Shown here piece by piece: positions 1 to 11,532 of a stretch of DNA of 64,000 bases. Both the position numbers and the translations under genes were made by a program. Source of the stretch: Locusta migratoria (Eukaryota; Arthropoda; Insecta; Orthoptera; Acrididae); contig CM048745.1 in assembly GCA_026315105.1 (NCBI GenBank), positions 284,189,747-284,253,746 on the forward strand, in the 5' to 3' direction. Numbering within the stretch: position 1 is the stretch's first letter; every line of letters starts with the position of its first letter. The notes beneath the pieces were generated by a model, which saw only the letters and a program-made list of their open reading frames with translations, was not told where the DNA came from and made no database searches.

Positions 1-230
1 TTAGTAAGCTCTTGTGCATCCATATAATGAATTTTAAACCGTGTTCCTATCGATCTTATAACATTTTCCTACACTGGGAAACACCAAAAAGGTCGTTCTG
101 TACACATTTAGGAACACTGCAACCGAAAATCGAAAAAAAAAAAATCAATACTTTCTCTACTGAAACAGCAGAGACTGGCTCAAAATAGTTAACTGAATAC
201 CCACAAACCAATAGTCCCTTGTTTTCATGT
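1..230. other. unassigned left flank
   Basis: AT-rich sequence before the first transposon. I see no coding potential, repeat boundary or recognised motif. Confidence 0.4.
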
Positions 231-563
231 TAGGGGAAAGGGTTGTACCTTGGGACATTTTTTACATTTTAATTTTTTTAGAAGAAATTTGAAAATTTAC
301 CCCTTGACAGGCACCAATTTTAGGTAGTGTTGAATGAACAGCGGTTTAGGCTAGCTCCAATATTTACACAATTGCTCACCAATAAAGACTTTTGTGACAC
401 TTGTCCCAAGGTACAACCTATGGTTTCACCTTGGGACATTGGTGGTTTTAACTTGGGACACGGTGATGTATTTCAGTTTCTTAGTTTTATGAATGAAAAA
501 ATCGTATTTGAATTAGGTAGTACTTGTTTATTTGTTAGTCCAAATATAAAAGTTATTTTACCT

Positions 564-848
564 TTAAACAGGAGATGGTGGGAATAAAATATTAAATGAA
601 TGAAACCCACAACACACCACTGGAGCTGGTAGTTCTTTCACTATATTACTGCTATCTCCAGAGCTTCTGCAAAGGTCGAGTAGAAGTGGAAGATGAAAAC
701 CCCTTTGTCCGTTAGGTGGCTTCTTTCTTTGGGAAAGACTTCTTTTTCTTGTTTTTCCCTTCAATTGTGACTGTAGAAAATTCTGTTTCATCAAGATTCC
801 AGACTTCTGAGGCTGAGGACCAAACCTGGAATAAACTTCTTGGAGTTA

Positions 849-887
<39 letters not shown>

Positions 888-1265
888 TTCGACATTGGGT
901 TTGTTGAAAGATGCCATTTGACCTGGTTTTCTAAGAGATATTCTATTCTTTTAAGACTTCCGAAAGGTTCTGTACCATTGTCTTCCGACCAATTCCTCTT
1001 CCTCCCATGTCATTGGATATTTAATGTTATTAGCTTTAGTATATTGGAATGCTAACTTTTTCAGATCGTTCACAGTCACGCCAGAGTTCCAATGCACAGC
1101 CCTTACTAGATAAGGAAGAAGTTCTTCCTATTACTCTGTAGTGAAGACTTTTTTTGTAGCACTGCTGGCTTCATATTTGAAATGAGTTTGACCATAAAAT
1201 TTGTGTATTTGGAAGTGCCTAGCAAGAGTACTTTTAGACACTCCCTATACTTCAGCCGATTTATG
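564..1265 (-). pseudogene. pogo/Tigger-like transposase remnant (DDE_1)
   Basis: Transposases of this group bind the inverted repeats through Psq and CENP-B type helix-turn-helix domains and cut DNA with a DDE nuclease. In minus-strand order I see a Psq-like end (GVSKSTLARHF, near 1240) preceded by a stop. Next come a CENP-B-like stretch (VFTTE, stop, EELLPYLV, near 1145), then ISLRKPG and FNKPNVEPF (near 900-940). After the poly-A run comes the start of the catalytic core, VWNLDETEFSTV (near 780-815), where WN-DE is the usual first catalytic motif. Stops and frame changes separate these blocks, and the rest of the core is not readable. This is a clear pseudogene. Family assignment rests on motif order. 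Confidence 0.7.
852..885. repeat. poly-A tract (34 bp)
   Basis: Uninterrupted A run inside the pogo-like transposase remnant. It could be the tail of a tiny retrotransposed insertion or a microsatellite expansion. No second target-duplication copy is obvious. Confidence 0.9.
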
Positions 1266-1661
1266 TCTTCTAAGGAGAGTGGCTATATTTTACTTTCAAA
1301 CACGAAAACTTGTATAACTCCTCCTCAGATCTCAGACATCATCCAAATACAACATGGCCTCCTATTCCCTCTGAAAATAGGCCTGACAACTTTACTTTGC
1401 AGTTCCTAGAGTTGCCACTCGAGTGCACTGCCTTTATTAAAAAGAGTCCCAAGGTACAACTGTCCCAAGGTACAACCCTTTCCCCTACATACAATAACCA
1501 ATTATAAATAGTGAATAGCCAACAATATACAGCCTAGAGCAAGGTGCCAGTCGGACATGCGGTGATATTGTTCCGTTTAAACATACTGTGTAGCATGACA
1601 TGTCAAAAATTAAAAACATCTCTATGTATGAAAATGTTGGTTGGTTTGTGTGTATTTCAAA

Positions 1662-1860
1662 GCCGGTCGCGGTGGCCGAGGGGACTGAGGCGCTTCAGTC
1701 ACGGTCTGCACGGCCACTACGGTCGGGGGTTCGAATTCCCCCTCGGGCATGGATATTTATGCCGTCCTAGTTCGTAAGTAGTTCATAAGTAGTTTGTAAG
1801 TTTAGGGACTGATGACCCCGTAGTTAAGTCCCATAGGCTTTACAAACATTTGATTTTTTT
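1662..1860 (+). mobile_element. tRNA-headed SINE, full length
   Basis: Full-length copy of the dominant SINE in the window. The tRNA-like head has an A-box-like TGGCCGAGGGGACTG and a B-box GGTTCGAATTCC. The body contains the shared block CATAAGTAGTTTGTAAGTTT and GGGACTGATGACCCC. The tail ends ACAAACATTTGA. It is flanked by an exact target duplication TGTATTTCAAA at 1651-1661 and 1861-1871. Such SINEs are transcribed by RNA polymerase III and moved by a partner LINE. Confidence 0.92.
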
Positions 1861-1871
1861 TGTATTTCAAA

Positions 1872-2417
1872 ATCGCATTTGATTTCCATGTTTGTCACAA
1901 AGTCGCACTGTAAATAAGAAGTTTTTTTAGATACCTATTTATTAAATATATTACACATAACACTTTTGCAATTTTTGGTAATAACTTTTCCACATTGTAA
2001 AATTTATATGAATTCATATATGAGATATATTTTAAAAATAGGTATGTAAAAACATGCGCGTATTCCAGTAGTACGTTGTAACTTATCAATATTTCAAAGC
2101 ATTCAGTCAAGAACTTTCGAAGATATGCGATAATGAACATAACACTAAACGTGGTTCTAAGTCAAGATATAGGTAGAAGAGGGGGGGGGGGAAGATATAC
2201 ACGTACTTTAAATTGTAACCAAGGCTCCAAATACCCACTGTTGTATGTAGTTCAGGCTTCAAAAGTGGCTTAATAGCAGCATTTTTCAAAAATCTTTACA
2301 TTCCATATTTATCCCCTCTTAATAGCTGATATTCAGAAAAAGCCGAAGCAGCCTCTTTTAAATTCTAACCAAGAATCCGTATATTTATGTAGATCTAGCT
2401 TCAAAACTGACTTGATT
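1872..2417. other. unassigned AT-rich stretch
   Basis: No supported gene. It includes a short G-run near 2180-2191. No inverted or tandem structure was found by eye. Confidence 0.4.
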
Positions 2418-2606
2418 AACAGTGTTGTTGCTGTTGTTGTGGTCTTCAGTCCGGATACTGTTTGATGCAGCTCTCCACCGTACTCTATCCTGAGCAAGCC
2501 TCTTCATCTCCTCATAAGAACGGTAACCTACATCCATTTCAATGTGCTGACTGTATTCATCTTTAGGTCTCCCCCTGCGATTTTTACCCCACACACTTTT
2601 CTCCAA
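2418..2606 (-). mobile_element. RTE-like LINE, 3' end fragment
   Basis: The minus strand encodes the same C-terminus as the larger LINE at 8530-10680 (GKNRRGRPKDEYS, then VGYRSYEEMKRLAQDRVRWRAA) and ends in the same CAACAACA-type tail. It is a severely 5'-truncated copy, as is normal for LINEs, lacking endonuclease and catalytic reverse transcriptase. Confidence 0.85.
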
Positions 2607-3298
2607 TAACAGTGTATTCCAAAAAACTTTTCATCCACTGTTTCACCCCCTTAGGGACGGAATATCGAAAAGACGCTTCTTAAACGATACCCTCTCAATA
2701 TTTGAAATTATTATCATCAGTGGATTTGGCTGCGCGATGATGAGTCATTCATTTAATCAGTTATTCATAACATTGCCTTTTATATATATATAGCTATTAC
2801 GCGTTACAAGCTGTTGTGGTCTCTCTCGAAGGTGGTCTATGCAGTGTCTCCCTGTTATATACTATTACCAAGCGGACTCGCTCACAAAGTAAGTCGGGCG
2901 ACTAGGAGGACAATCCTGTTACTCAACGAATTCCAACGTCGATTCCTTGAGTGCCAAATAGCCCCCCGCCCTACCCCCGTGCAAAGAATTATTGGTGATA
3001 CTGGGTAACACAAACGTCAGGGATATGACGTAAATATTCAATCTGATAAGAATCTTCTGCGAATTACCACTGTATTACAGAAAACTACAATCCCGAGTAA
3101 CGCTCGGGAACCAGATGCTTTCTAATAATGTTTGCAATTCAAATGACCGACCCTCTAACGATACATATCGAATGTGAGTTTCTAAATCCATGCCGACAAA
3201 AGATGGACGTTTACCACCGTAGAATTACTTAGAAATGAAAGTTTATTTTTACTTACGGGAGCTGTGGCACTCGGTGCTAATGTAACATATCATGGTAA
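2607..3298. other. unassigned stretch
   Basis: Contains a CACCCCCTTAGG-type motif near 2645 that I associate with dispersed insect repeats, but no boundary or coding region can be supported. Confidence 0.3.
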
Positions 3299-3310
3299 AC
3301 ACAGAAGATT

Positions 3311-3510
3311 GTCGTGGCGGAGTGGCCAAGCACATTGAGGAGCTATGCTACGATGCGAGGGGCAGCTCCCCGTCGGAGGTTCGAATTTCCCCTCGGGCCT
3401 GGATGTTTGTGTCGTCTTTAGTATAAGGAAGTTCAGAAGTAGTTTGTAAGTTTAGGGACTGATGACCCCCCCCCCCCCCCCTAAGTCCCTTAAGCTTAAC
3501 AAACATTTTG
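3311..3510 (+). mobile_element. tRNA-headed SINE, full length
   Basis: Variant head (GGCGGAGTGGCCAAGC, B-box GGTTCGAATTTCC) with the common body and tail. The flanks carry an imperfect target duplication ACACAGAAGATT / ACACGGAAGATT at 3299-3310 and 3512-3523. An expanded C-run (about 3467-3481) replaces the usual GACCCCGCAGTT segment. Confidence 0.9.
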
Positions 3511-3523
3511 AACACGGAAGATT

Positions 3524-4670
3524 ATTAGCCTCATTGTATGTACGCCTAACTGAGTTTTCAAAGAGCAGTCAAGAGATTTTGGCAACATCAGCCGCTGCCG
3601 CAAGTGAAGCTTTGCCGAAATCATTATACAAATACACCAACATGAAGAATGACGTAACGATTTTCGATTCTAATTATGGAAGGAGGCCAATGAAACTTAC
3701 ATAATTCAAAAGGCGCTTTGCCATGGATGGGTGCAAAACTAAACTCATGTGTATACACAGCCGTTAAGAGAGGCAAAAGGAAGCATATGTTTTTATATCA
3801 ATAACTCTGATTATGCTTTAAATTCTCCAACTACCAAATAAATGAGCGTCGAAAATTGAAGTGCTACCTGCCTTGCGTACCGATCACGTGCTATGGTAAA
3901 AATGCTACACTAAAGTACCGTTACTGCTTTTCGTGGAAACGCGTTTTAGGTACGTTCATGTTTAATGGTTAATTTTCAGCACGATCGATCATGATATTAG
4001 CAGTGGAAATCAAAACACTATGGAAACGAATTTTGAACAAAACGTTGTATGTGGGCGTCGTTATTAAATTTAATTTTATGTAACAGTAACTTTGTGATAG
4101 TTTTTAGCAGATAACACCTAATTTGAACCAATTTCCTATTTTTTAATTTCTTCTTTTTATATATGTATGACGAGCGAAAGACGATATAGGCATATATGGA
4201 GGACATGGAAGATGTATGGAACGAAAGGGAGTGATGAACAGAGGCTGGGGATTAGATAGAGGGAGGATAGCGGGGAATCAGGACACATAATAGGGAGCAT
4301 ACAGAAGGGAAAGCTGGGGGCGGCGCCTTTCATCTGTATGTTACCAAGCGTTGCGCTCGACGCCATATTGAAAAGCAGTAAACGCGGAACTAGAGCCACT
4401 TAGTACTTTGGCTGGAAATGGAATTTTTACGAACTGCAGCTAATCTCACTGACTTTTACGAAAGGAAACGGCTTTCCATTATGCTCTCATCTATTTTGCG
4501 CCCTCTTCTTGCACCTAATTGTAATCCAACGAAAAAAAATAGGCCTAAATTTTAATACAACTACGAAAATGTACGGTGGAATCGATGATCGTTTTATTTG
4601 GTGCTTATCTTTAGAAAAATCCCAAATGACGCGGAGTTATGTTTGGGAAATTAGTTATAAACAAGAAAGT
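3524..4670. other. unassigned stretch
   Basis: About 1.15 kb with only short, unsupported open frames on either strand. No repeat boundary recognised. Confidence 0.4.
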
Positions 4671-4678
4671 GACTTTAC

Positions 4679-5476
4679 CAGTGGCGGCTGGTGATAATGT
4701 GCTAATGTGCTGCAGCACACTGTAAACATATTACTAAAAGTATGCCATTTCTCTTCGAAAGCAAGCGAGAAATCGCTGTAAAATTACATCTTTTCTCTTG
4801 GAATGCGATCCAGATATCAGAATAAAATTATGCCAGTTCCCTTCCAATACGTATTACAATGCTAGTAATAAGGATGAAAATGCATTTTGGAGCGCTCTCG
4901 CCAAGATAGCTGGAAACCAGCTCCGTGTGCTGAAGTGGGACTCAGCCGCGCTGGTACGTGCGCAGAGAGGCGGCGCAGTCGTCTGTTCGCTAGTGCGCAT
5001 GCGCAAGCGTAAAACGTCAGGCTTGGCGGCTCATGTGTGCTGAGGCGACTGCAGCACCAGATCAATATTTCTCTTCGCGCTGCGTGTTACGGTTGCGGAA
5101 GAATAGTATATGACCAATATTACGGCATACAGAGTCAAATAGCGCGCTGGCTCAGGCGACTTGCGTGTTGTCTCTCAAACCTACTTGTGTGAGGCTCGCA
5201 TTCAAATACCTCTGAGTCCAAATTTTTAATTTATGTAAATAAAACTTCAATCACAAACAACATTAGTAATGTATAGCCAACATGCGAGTGAAACAGCGGT
5301 TTTCAGCCAAGCAGTTTCATTGGTCACTTATGTAGAACGCAGATGACGTGGTAGGGATATTGGTAAGCTTCGTTATTTGCATTGTCAGTCACGCTTTTTA
5401 TTTTAGTTTATTTTGTTTCCTGTTTATTTTTATAATACTGTAGCACACTGGTCAAATTTTGTACGAGCCACCACTG
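4679..5476. mobile_element. non-autonomous hAT-like MITE
   Basis: The ends are inverted repeats starting CAGTGGCGGCT (left) and CAGTGGTGGCTCG (right, complement), flanked by a perfect 8-bp target duplication GACTTTAC at 4671-4678 and 5477-5484. An 8-bp duplication and a CAGTGGCG-type end are characteristic of hAT transposons. The 798-bp interior has no transposase, so movement would need a hAT transposase in trans. No strand can be assigned. Confidence 0.88.
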
Positions 5477-5484
5477 GACTTTAC

Positions 5485-6030
5485 AACTGCCAGGTTTTAT
5501 TTGACACGAATAAATTCGCACAAAATATTGAGTCAGACTTAGCAGTACAACGTGATTACACAGAACTAATGACGTCTGGGCGTATATAAAAGTTGTATTT
5601 TCTTTAGGAGTATCATTTATTTACTGATCGGAGAAGGGCATATAGAGGAATCTGTCAACCACAGAGCAGGAACAGCATAATATAATTATTCCCCTTAATC
5701 TATTTGTTTGAGTATCCAAAGATCATTCGTTGCCAACATTAGCACACTACGCCTCCAATGCCGTAAGTAAGATTTTACCTGCCTACTTAAGCACTATTCT
5801 TTGTCATTCATTTTATATTATTCCCTACAACGTTAAACTTATAAAATATAAATGTACTTCAACATTTCGATGATGTTGAACTGCTGCAGCAACAGCAACA
5901 GCGAGTTATCGTCAAGAGAAGAAGCAAGGCTACTTTTAATAATTATGCACACATTGCTCTCATTCGAAAATGATAACATTTAACTTTCACTACACACATA
6001 GCGAAGTTCATGTACTGCTTTTGGGAAGGG
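5485..6030. other. unassigned stretch with a short dispersed repeat
   Basis: A segment near 5728-5785 (GTTGCCAACATTAGCAC...) resembles 8117-8165 inside the hAT-like element, so part of this stretch is probably an old relative of that repeat. No coding region found. Confidence 0.3.
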
Positions 6031-6034
6031 GGGA

Positions 6035-7072
6035 TATTTCGCCGTTGTGCTCCAGGGGATGGGAGTTCCCAGGATCTCGATCGGCGGTAGCGCATCGGGC
6101 AGTTTACGTCTAGTAAAGACGACTGCCTGGCTTTTCGCGGCGTTGAATTTCAACCGCCACTTGGTGGCCCATGCACCCAGGGCGTCGTAGCCGACTTGGA
6201 GTCGGCGTCGCATTGTGAGCGCGTTCATGCTGCGGGTGAAAAGCGCCGTGTCGTCGGCGTATAGCGCCAATTCGACGCTTGCGACCCGCGGTGCATCAGC
6301 ATGTACAGGGAGTACAGCAGGGGGCCGATGACCGACCCCTGCGGCACTCCCGCACATATCCGCCTTTCCGTGGATGTACCGTCTTCTGCCCTTACGTGGA
6401 AAGTCCGTTCGGACAGGTACGACTGCAGCAGTCTTCCATGGGACGTCGGGAGCCCGTGAACAAAGAGTTTGTACACAAGGTCGTCGTGCCAGACGGAGTC
6501 GAAGGCACGAGAGACATCGAGAAACACTGCACCAAGGAATTCCCTTGTTTCCAGTGCCGCATTTCCGGCTCGACCAGCCTTAGTAGCTGGTGCGTGGTGC
6601 AATGACCGGCTCGGAAACCGAACTGCTCGTCCGGTATGATGTTCTCTCGCGTGACGTGTTCCAGCAATCTTGTCAAAAATGTTCAAATGTTTGTAAAGCT
6701 TATGGGACTTAACTACGGAGTCATCAGTCCCTAAACTTACAAACTACTTATGAACTACTTACGAACTAGGACGACACAAATATCCATGCCCGAGGGGGGA
6801 TTCGAACCCCCGACCGTAGTGGCCGTGATGACCGTGACTGGAGCGCCTCAGTCACCTCGGCCACCGCGGCCGGCAATCTTGTCACGTACAATTTCTCGAA
6901 CACTTTCGAAAGGGGTGGCAGCAGGCTTATGGGCCGATAGCTGGTCACTTCACGTGGCTCTTTGCCTGTTTTCGGGATTGCCACCACCTCTGCATGTTTC
7001 CATGCGTTGGGGAAGACACCCGAGCGGAGGACCTCGTTAAAGACGTCCGCTAGTAGCCGATGTGTTTCCTGT
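6035..7072 (-). pseudogene. Jockey-like LINE reverse transcriptase, partial
   Basis: A non-LTR reverse transcriptase copies its own mRNA at a nicked target. On the minus strand the motifs run WKHAEVVAIPKTGKEP and YRPISLLPPLSKVFEKL (6900-7010), then after a SINE insertion EQFGFRAGHCTTHQL, AVFLDVSRAFDSVWHD (first catalytic aspartate), GVPQGSVIGPLLYSLY, and ALYADDTALF (catalytic ADD, near 6255). The text ends near AKY at about 6035, where these proteins normally continue, so both ends are missing. At least two frameshifts separate the blocks. Motifs fit the Jockey clade best; a related clade is possible. Confidence 0.8.
6676..6872 (-). mobile_element. tRNA-headed SINE, full length
   Basis: Complete antisense copy inserted in the Jockey-like LINE, with perfect target duplication GCAATCTTGTCA at 6664-6675 and 6873-6884. 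It interrupts the reverse transcriptase between fingers and palm, so it is younger than the LINE. Confidence 0.93.
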
Positions 7073-7074
7073 TT

Positions 7075-7237
7075 TCATCCGTTTCCACAGGTTGTGCTGT
7101 AGTGATTGGGCGGAGAGCCCGCTGAATCTGCCACTCTGAGTACCCATTTTTTTCGGAATACAGTTCTCAGGTGTTCCAATTCCTGGGGTAGACTCTCAGC
7201 GTCGGAGATAGTGCGCGCCCTATGTACTAGAGTTTTA
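7075..7237 (-). pseudogene. Penelope-like element fragment
   Basis: The minus strand reads LVHRARTISDAESL, ELEHLRTVFRKNGYS and IQRALRP. This is the pattern I recognise downstream of the reverse transcriptase in Penelope-like retroelements (xHRAxxIC..., ELxHL, NGY, IxRAL). Only about 50 residues survive, directly next to the Jockey-like LINE, with no boundary resolved. Assignment is by motif memory and moderate. Confidence 0.5.
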
Positions 7238-8529
7238 AATACATATTTTGTATTATTTCGATGGAAAACGTAAAGTAAAAAGTCCAGTGATGGCTCACTA
7301 GATTTCTATTCCGCACTATACTACTTACCACATGCCTTCGTTCTTTACAAAACCGTACCTCGCGTCTTCTGCTGGGTAAGCAGCCGCTGCTTCTGCGCAT
7401 GCGCAGTGTTCACCGCACTCGAAAATTTAGAACTCTAAACTCGGCACAATCGAAGGATTATCGAGTCATAGTCGCTCTAGGGCATCTGGATGTAGACGGG
7501 TTTGCGCATCCGCTATTTTTGTTCCTTCGGTTCGATGCGCAATTGTTGAATATGGCAGTCAATACGCTTCAGTATGCTGGGCTGTGCAGCCCCGAATTGT
7601 TCTAATCGTTCAGAAAATGGTTTTCGTGCTTTTTTGTTTGCAATGGATCCTGAAAGGCGTAAAATATGGCTAACAAACTGTTAACAACTGACCATGTATT
7701 AAAAACTATGTGAGGTGGGTTAATTCATTTGTAGTTATGCATAATTTCTACACGTTGCAAAATGACAGGTTTCGATACGTGTCCTTTTTAGCAAAGGTTC
7801 CGAAGCTACGAATATTGTTACAGACTTTTATTTATATATACATTGGCGATAAAAAACAACATCAACATTTAGAGAATAACAATACTAATTACTTTTAAAT
7901 GATGCACACTGTTTTTTACTAGTTATAATGGTTCATATGGCTCGTAGCGATGTTTGAAGCTACTGCGATGTTCATTTTAGTTACAGATACTGCGATGCTA
8001 ATTTTAGTTATTGCATCGGCGGCGTAGTTTCCTGGTGTACCGGACAAGGGTACATACAAGAAGTTTGTAAATATGAAAAACTATTTTCTCTCGCTCTAGC
8101 TGTTCGAGTTTTAAAAGTCGTTGCCAACATCAGCACTCTACGCCGCCGCAGTCGTAAGTAAAATTGACCAATTTTATCAAAGACAGAATTTTATTAAAGC
8201 CCTGATAACTGTTAAAATTCCATTACCTGAAAAGTGTTTTGAAACTAAAACTTGTGAATATACTTTACTTTCGTCTTGGATGACAATCGATGCATTTGCT
8301 TGGTTTTTGCGCACGGAATGTATTACACTAAACTAAAGCGCAGCTTTGGTAGTGCATCTGGTATCCCGTAAAACTGAGCTGTCGAATGTGTAAAAGTTGC
8401 TCACAATACACACCCAGGTGGGCAAATACCAGAAAACATATTTAACGACTCGTCAAACCATATTACAAAAAATTATTGTGAAGAGATAAATTTTTAATCC
8501 AAATATATATTTTCTTTTTGGTATGTGTA

Positions 8530-10621
8530 AGACATACCCAGAGGCAGATATGGACTCTGACCATAACTTGTTAGTCATGAACTGTAAGCTGAAACTGAAA
8601 AAACTGCAGAAAGGTAGGAAAATAAGGAGATGGGACTTAGATACAATGAAGGAACGTGAAGTTCTGGAGAAATTCAAAGGGAGAATTAAGCATCAATTGA
8701 CAGAAACAGGGGGAAATAAAACAGTAGAAGAGGAATGAGTAGCGTTGAGAGGTGAAATAGTGAAGGCAGCAGAGGACAAAATAGGTAGAAAGGCAAGACC
8801 TACAAAAAATCCTTGGATATCACAGGAAATACTAAATTTAATTGATGAAAGGAGAAAATATAAAAATGCAATAAATGAAACAGGCAAAATATAGTACAGA
8901 CGACTAAGAAATGATTGACAGGAAGTGCAAAATGGCTAAGCAGGAGTGGCTAGAAGCCAAATGCAAATCTGTAGAAGAATGTATAAGAAGGGGAAACGTA
9001 GATACCGCCTACAGGAAAATAAAAGAGACATTTGGGGACAAGAAAAGCAACTCTACGAATATCAAGAACTCAGATGGGAAACCAGTTCTCAGCAAAGAAG
9101 GGAAAGCTGAAAGGTGAAAAGAGTGCATAGAGCGGCTCTACAAAGGAAATGAACTTAGAGACGATGTTGTAGGAAGGGAAGAGGAAGTAGATCAAGATGA
9201 AATAGGAGATACTATACTGAGATATGAATTTGACAGAGCCCTGAAAGACCTAGGTCGGAACAAGGCCCCAGGAGTAGATGACATACCCTCAGAGCTACTA
9301 AAGTCTTTGGGACTGAACTGGTGTCTAGGATGTATGAGACAGGCAAAATACCCTCAGACTTTAAGAAAAATGTAATAATCCCCATGCCAAAGAAATCAGG
9401 CGCAGACAGATGTGAAAATTACAGAACCATCAGTTTGATAAGTCATGGTTGCAAAATTTTAACACGAATTATCTACAGGAGAATGGAAAAGCTGGTAGAA
9501 GCTGACCTCGGGGAAGATCAGTTTGGGTTCAGGAGGAATGTAGGAACCCGGGAGGCAATAATCACTTTACGTCTTATCTTAGAAGATAGATTAAGGAAAG
9601 GCAAACCTACATTTTTAGCTTTTGTAGATTTGGAGAAAGCTTTTGACCTCTTTCATATTCTGAAGTTAGCAGGGGTAAAATACAGGGAAAGGAGAGTTAT
9701 TTACAAATTGTACAAAAGCCAGACCGCAGTTATTAGACTCGACGGGTATGAAAGGGAAGCATCAGTCGGGAAGGGAGTAAGACAGGGTTGTAGCCTTTCT
9801 CCGATGCTATTCAATTTGTACATCGAGCAGGCGGTGTAGGAAAGCAAGGAAAATTTGGAATAGGAATTAAAGTTCAGGGGGAAGAAATAAAAACATTGCG
9901 TTTTGCTGATGACATTGTAATTCTGTCAGAGACAGCGAAGGATCTGGAAGAGTAGTTGAATGGAATGGACAGTGTGATGAAGAGAGCGTATAAAATGAAC
10001 ATTATCAAGAGCAAAACAAAAATAATGGAATGCGGTCTTAGAAACTCAGGTGATGCTGAAGGAATTAGATTAGGTAACGGAACAATGAAGGTGGTAGATG
10101 AGTTTTGTTACTTGGGTAGTAAAATAACATGCGATGGTCGCAGTACAGAGGATATAAAATGCAGAATGGCAATGGGAAGAAAAGCATTTTTGACAAAGAG
10201 AAATTTGCTAACATCGAATATTAATTTAAGTGTAAGGAAGTCTTTTCTGAAGGCATTTGTGTGGAGTGTTGCCTTATACGGGAGTGTAACATGGACGATA
10301 AGCAGTGCGGACAGGAAGAGAATAGAGGCTTTTGAAATGTGGTGCTACAGAAGAATGCTGAAGATTAGGTGGGTAGATCGCATAACTAATGAAGAGATAC
10401 TAAACAGACTTGGCGAGAAAAGGAATTTTTGGCATACCCTGACTAAAAGAAGGGATCGCTTGGTAGGACACATTCTTAGACATCGAGAAATCGTAAATTT
10501 AGCATTGGAGGGAAGTGTGTGGGGTAAAAATCGCAGAGGGAGGCCAAGAGACGCGTATAGTAAGCACATTCAAGTGGATGTGGGTTGTCGTTCTTATGAG
10601 GAGATGAAAAGGCTTGCTTAG
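8530..10621 (+). pseudogene. RTE-like LINE ORF (endonuclease-reverse transcriptase), broken
   Basis: The protein nicks target DNA and reverse-transcribes the LINE RNA. Visible in order: MDSDHNLLVMN (8548-8580, the SDH motif ending the endonuclease domain), a linker with PTKNPWISQEI, NKAPGVDDIPSELLK (9260-9303), FKKNVIIPMPKKSG (9358), ENYRTISLI, DQFGFRRNVGTREAI, FLAFVDLEKAFD (9616, catalytic aspartate), VRQGCSLSPMLFNLYIE (9777), LRFADDIVIL (9897, catalytic ADD) and a C-terminal region to 10621. Several in-frame stops (for example near 8737, 9117, 9838, 9955, 10621) and a frameshift near 9310 disable it. A few residues seem deleted after AFD compared with the copy at 59.7 kb. Confidence 0.85.
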
Positions 10622-10680
10622 GATATAGGGTGGAGAGCTGCATCAAATCAGTCTCCGGACTGAAGACTATAACAACAACA
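8530..10680 (+). mobile_element. RTE-like LINE, 5'-truncated (2.15 kb)
   Basis: Inserted in hAT-like copy A with target duplication ATGTGTA (8523-8529 and 10681-10687). It begins in the last part of the apurinic-type endonuclease and runs through reverse transcriptase to a 3' tail of CAACAACAAC repeats. The C-terminal layout (FCYLGSKIT, RRMLKIRWVDRITNEE, GRPRDAYS) resembles RTE/BovB-type proteins. It is the most complete LINE of its family in the window and is related to the fragments at 2418-2606, 43162-43275 and 59752-60955. Confidence 0.85.
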
Positions 10681-10849
10681 ATGTGTACTAGAAATGAAGC
10701 AAACGATATTTCAAAGCAATAACAGCGGAAAAACTCTCTTTCACATGCTCACAGTATCACCGCTTGGAACCAAAATGGCGGCGGGAGCTGCCACCACAGC
10801 AGAAACTGATGCGCATGCCCTTTTTATATCCAGGTGCCCTAGTCGCACT

Positions 10850-11402
10850 CGCGCCGTGGTTGTTTCCTGAATTACACGACGGCAGGAAAGCCGTCCACGA
10901 TTCGAGAGTAGTCGAGTTTCGCAAGAAAGTGGATCGTGTAAAAGGGGCTTCGCGTTTCGTCCGCCCCGGTATCAAATAATTGGATGCGAGTACATTAAGT
11001 ACATCCGCCAGCCCGGCAGGCAGAGGCAGGCTAGCCGTGGCCTGTCCCTGCGCGGCCCGTGATTGCCAGTGGGCCAGCCAGATGAATGGGCGGCGTTCGC
11101 GCCTCTTTACGACGCCTGGCGGAGGCCCTGGGGAGGCCAGATATATTCAACAAGTGAGTCTGGCAGCCCTCCAGCTAGCGGGCTGTCTGGCCAGCCGGCG
11201 GCTAGCCGCAGGCGCCGCTCTGCCTACGTCTCGCACACTCTTTCCCTAATCGCTTCACAAGTGCTCCTCGCTCGCTCCCAATTGTATGTCTCAGTTCATA
11301 TATCTCAACTGATGGTGTTAAAATGATTTTCCAAAGTGTCCAAGTTCAATACAAAACTGTTTCTACGATTTTACATACACTTAATTTTTTTTACTTAGAA
11401 AA
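10850..11402. other. GC-rich unassigned stretch
   Basis: About 10980-11260 is clearly more GC-rich than its surroundings, with repeated GGCCAGCC/CTAGCC-type words. Short open frames exist on both strands but none resembles a known protein. It may be old repeat sequence. Confidence 0.3.
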
Positions 11403-11532
11403 AAAAAATATTCTTGCACCAACAGTTGTACAATACGAGGCGCGTCCAGAAAGTAAGTTCCGTTTGGTAATAAAATGAAATTGTACACAGATACAGAGGA
11501 AATTTTTATTGCACAAAATTCTACAACTCTTA

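Larger units (their letters stand above)
233..1485 (-). mobile_element. pogo/Tigger-like DNA transposon, degenerate
   Basis: The ends are a near-perfect inverted repeat of about 25 bp beginning GGGGAAAGGGTTGTACC, flanked on both sides by TA (231-232 and 1486-1487), the target duplication typical of the Tc1/mariner/pogo group. The subterminal motif TGTCCCAAGGTACAA recurs inside both ends (about 404-418 and 1446-1460). The minus strand carries a broken pogo-type transposase, described separately. A 34-base poly-A run at 852-885 interrupts it. The element is far too damaged to move by itself. Confidence 0.8.
7478..10841. mobile_element. hAT-like non-autonomous element, copy A
   Basis: The left end starts TAGGGCATCTGGATGTAGAC and the right end is its approximate inverted complement (ATATCCAGGTGCCCT). 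Flanks carry an 8-bp duplication with one mismatch, AGTCGCTC (7470-7477) and AGTCGCAC (10841-10848; the last base of the element is uncertain by one). The interior aligns by eye with copy B at 21341-23150 over most of its length, for example the block around 7540-7900 with 21400-21760 and 8415-8520 with 22920-23020. Without the inserted LINE the element is about 1.2 kb. No transposase is visible. Confidence 0.75.

Noticed and set aside
10980..11260. CpG-island-like promoter
   Set aside because: Only elevated GC content is visible. No gene lies downstream on either strand.
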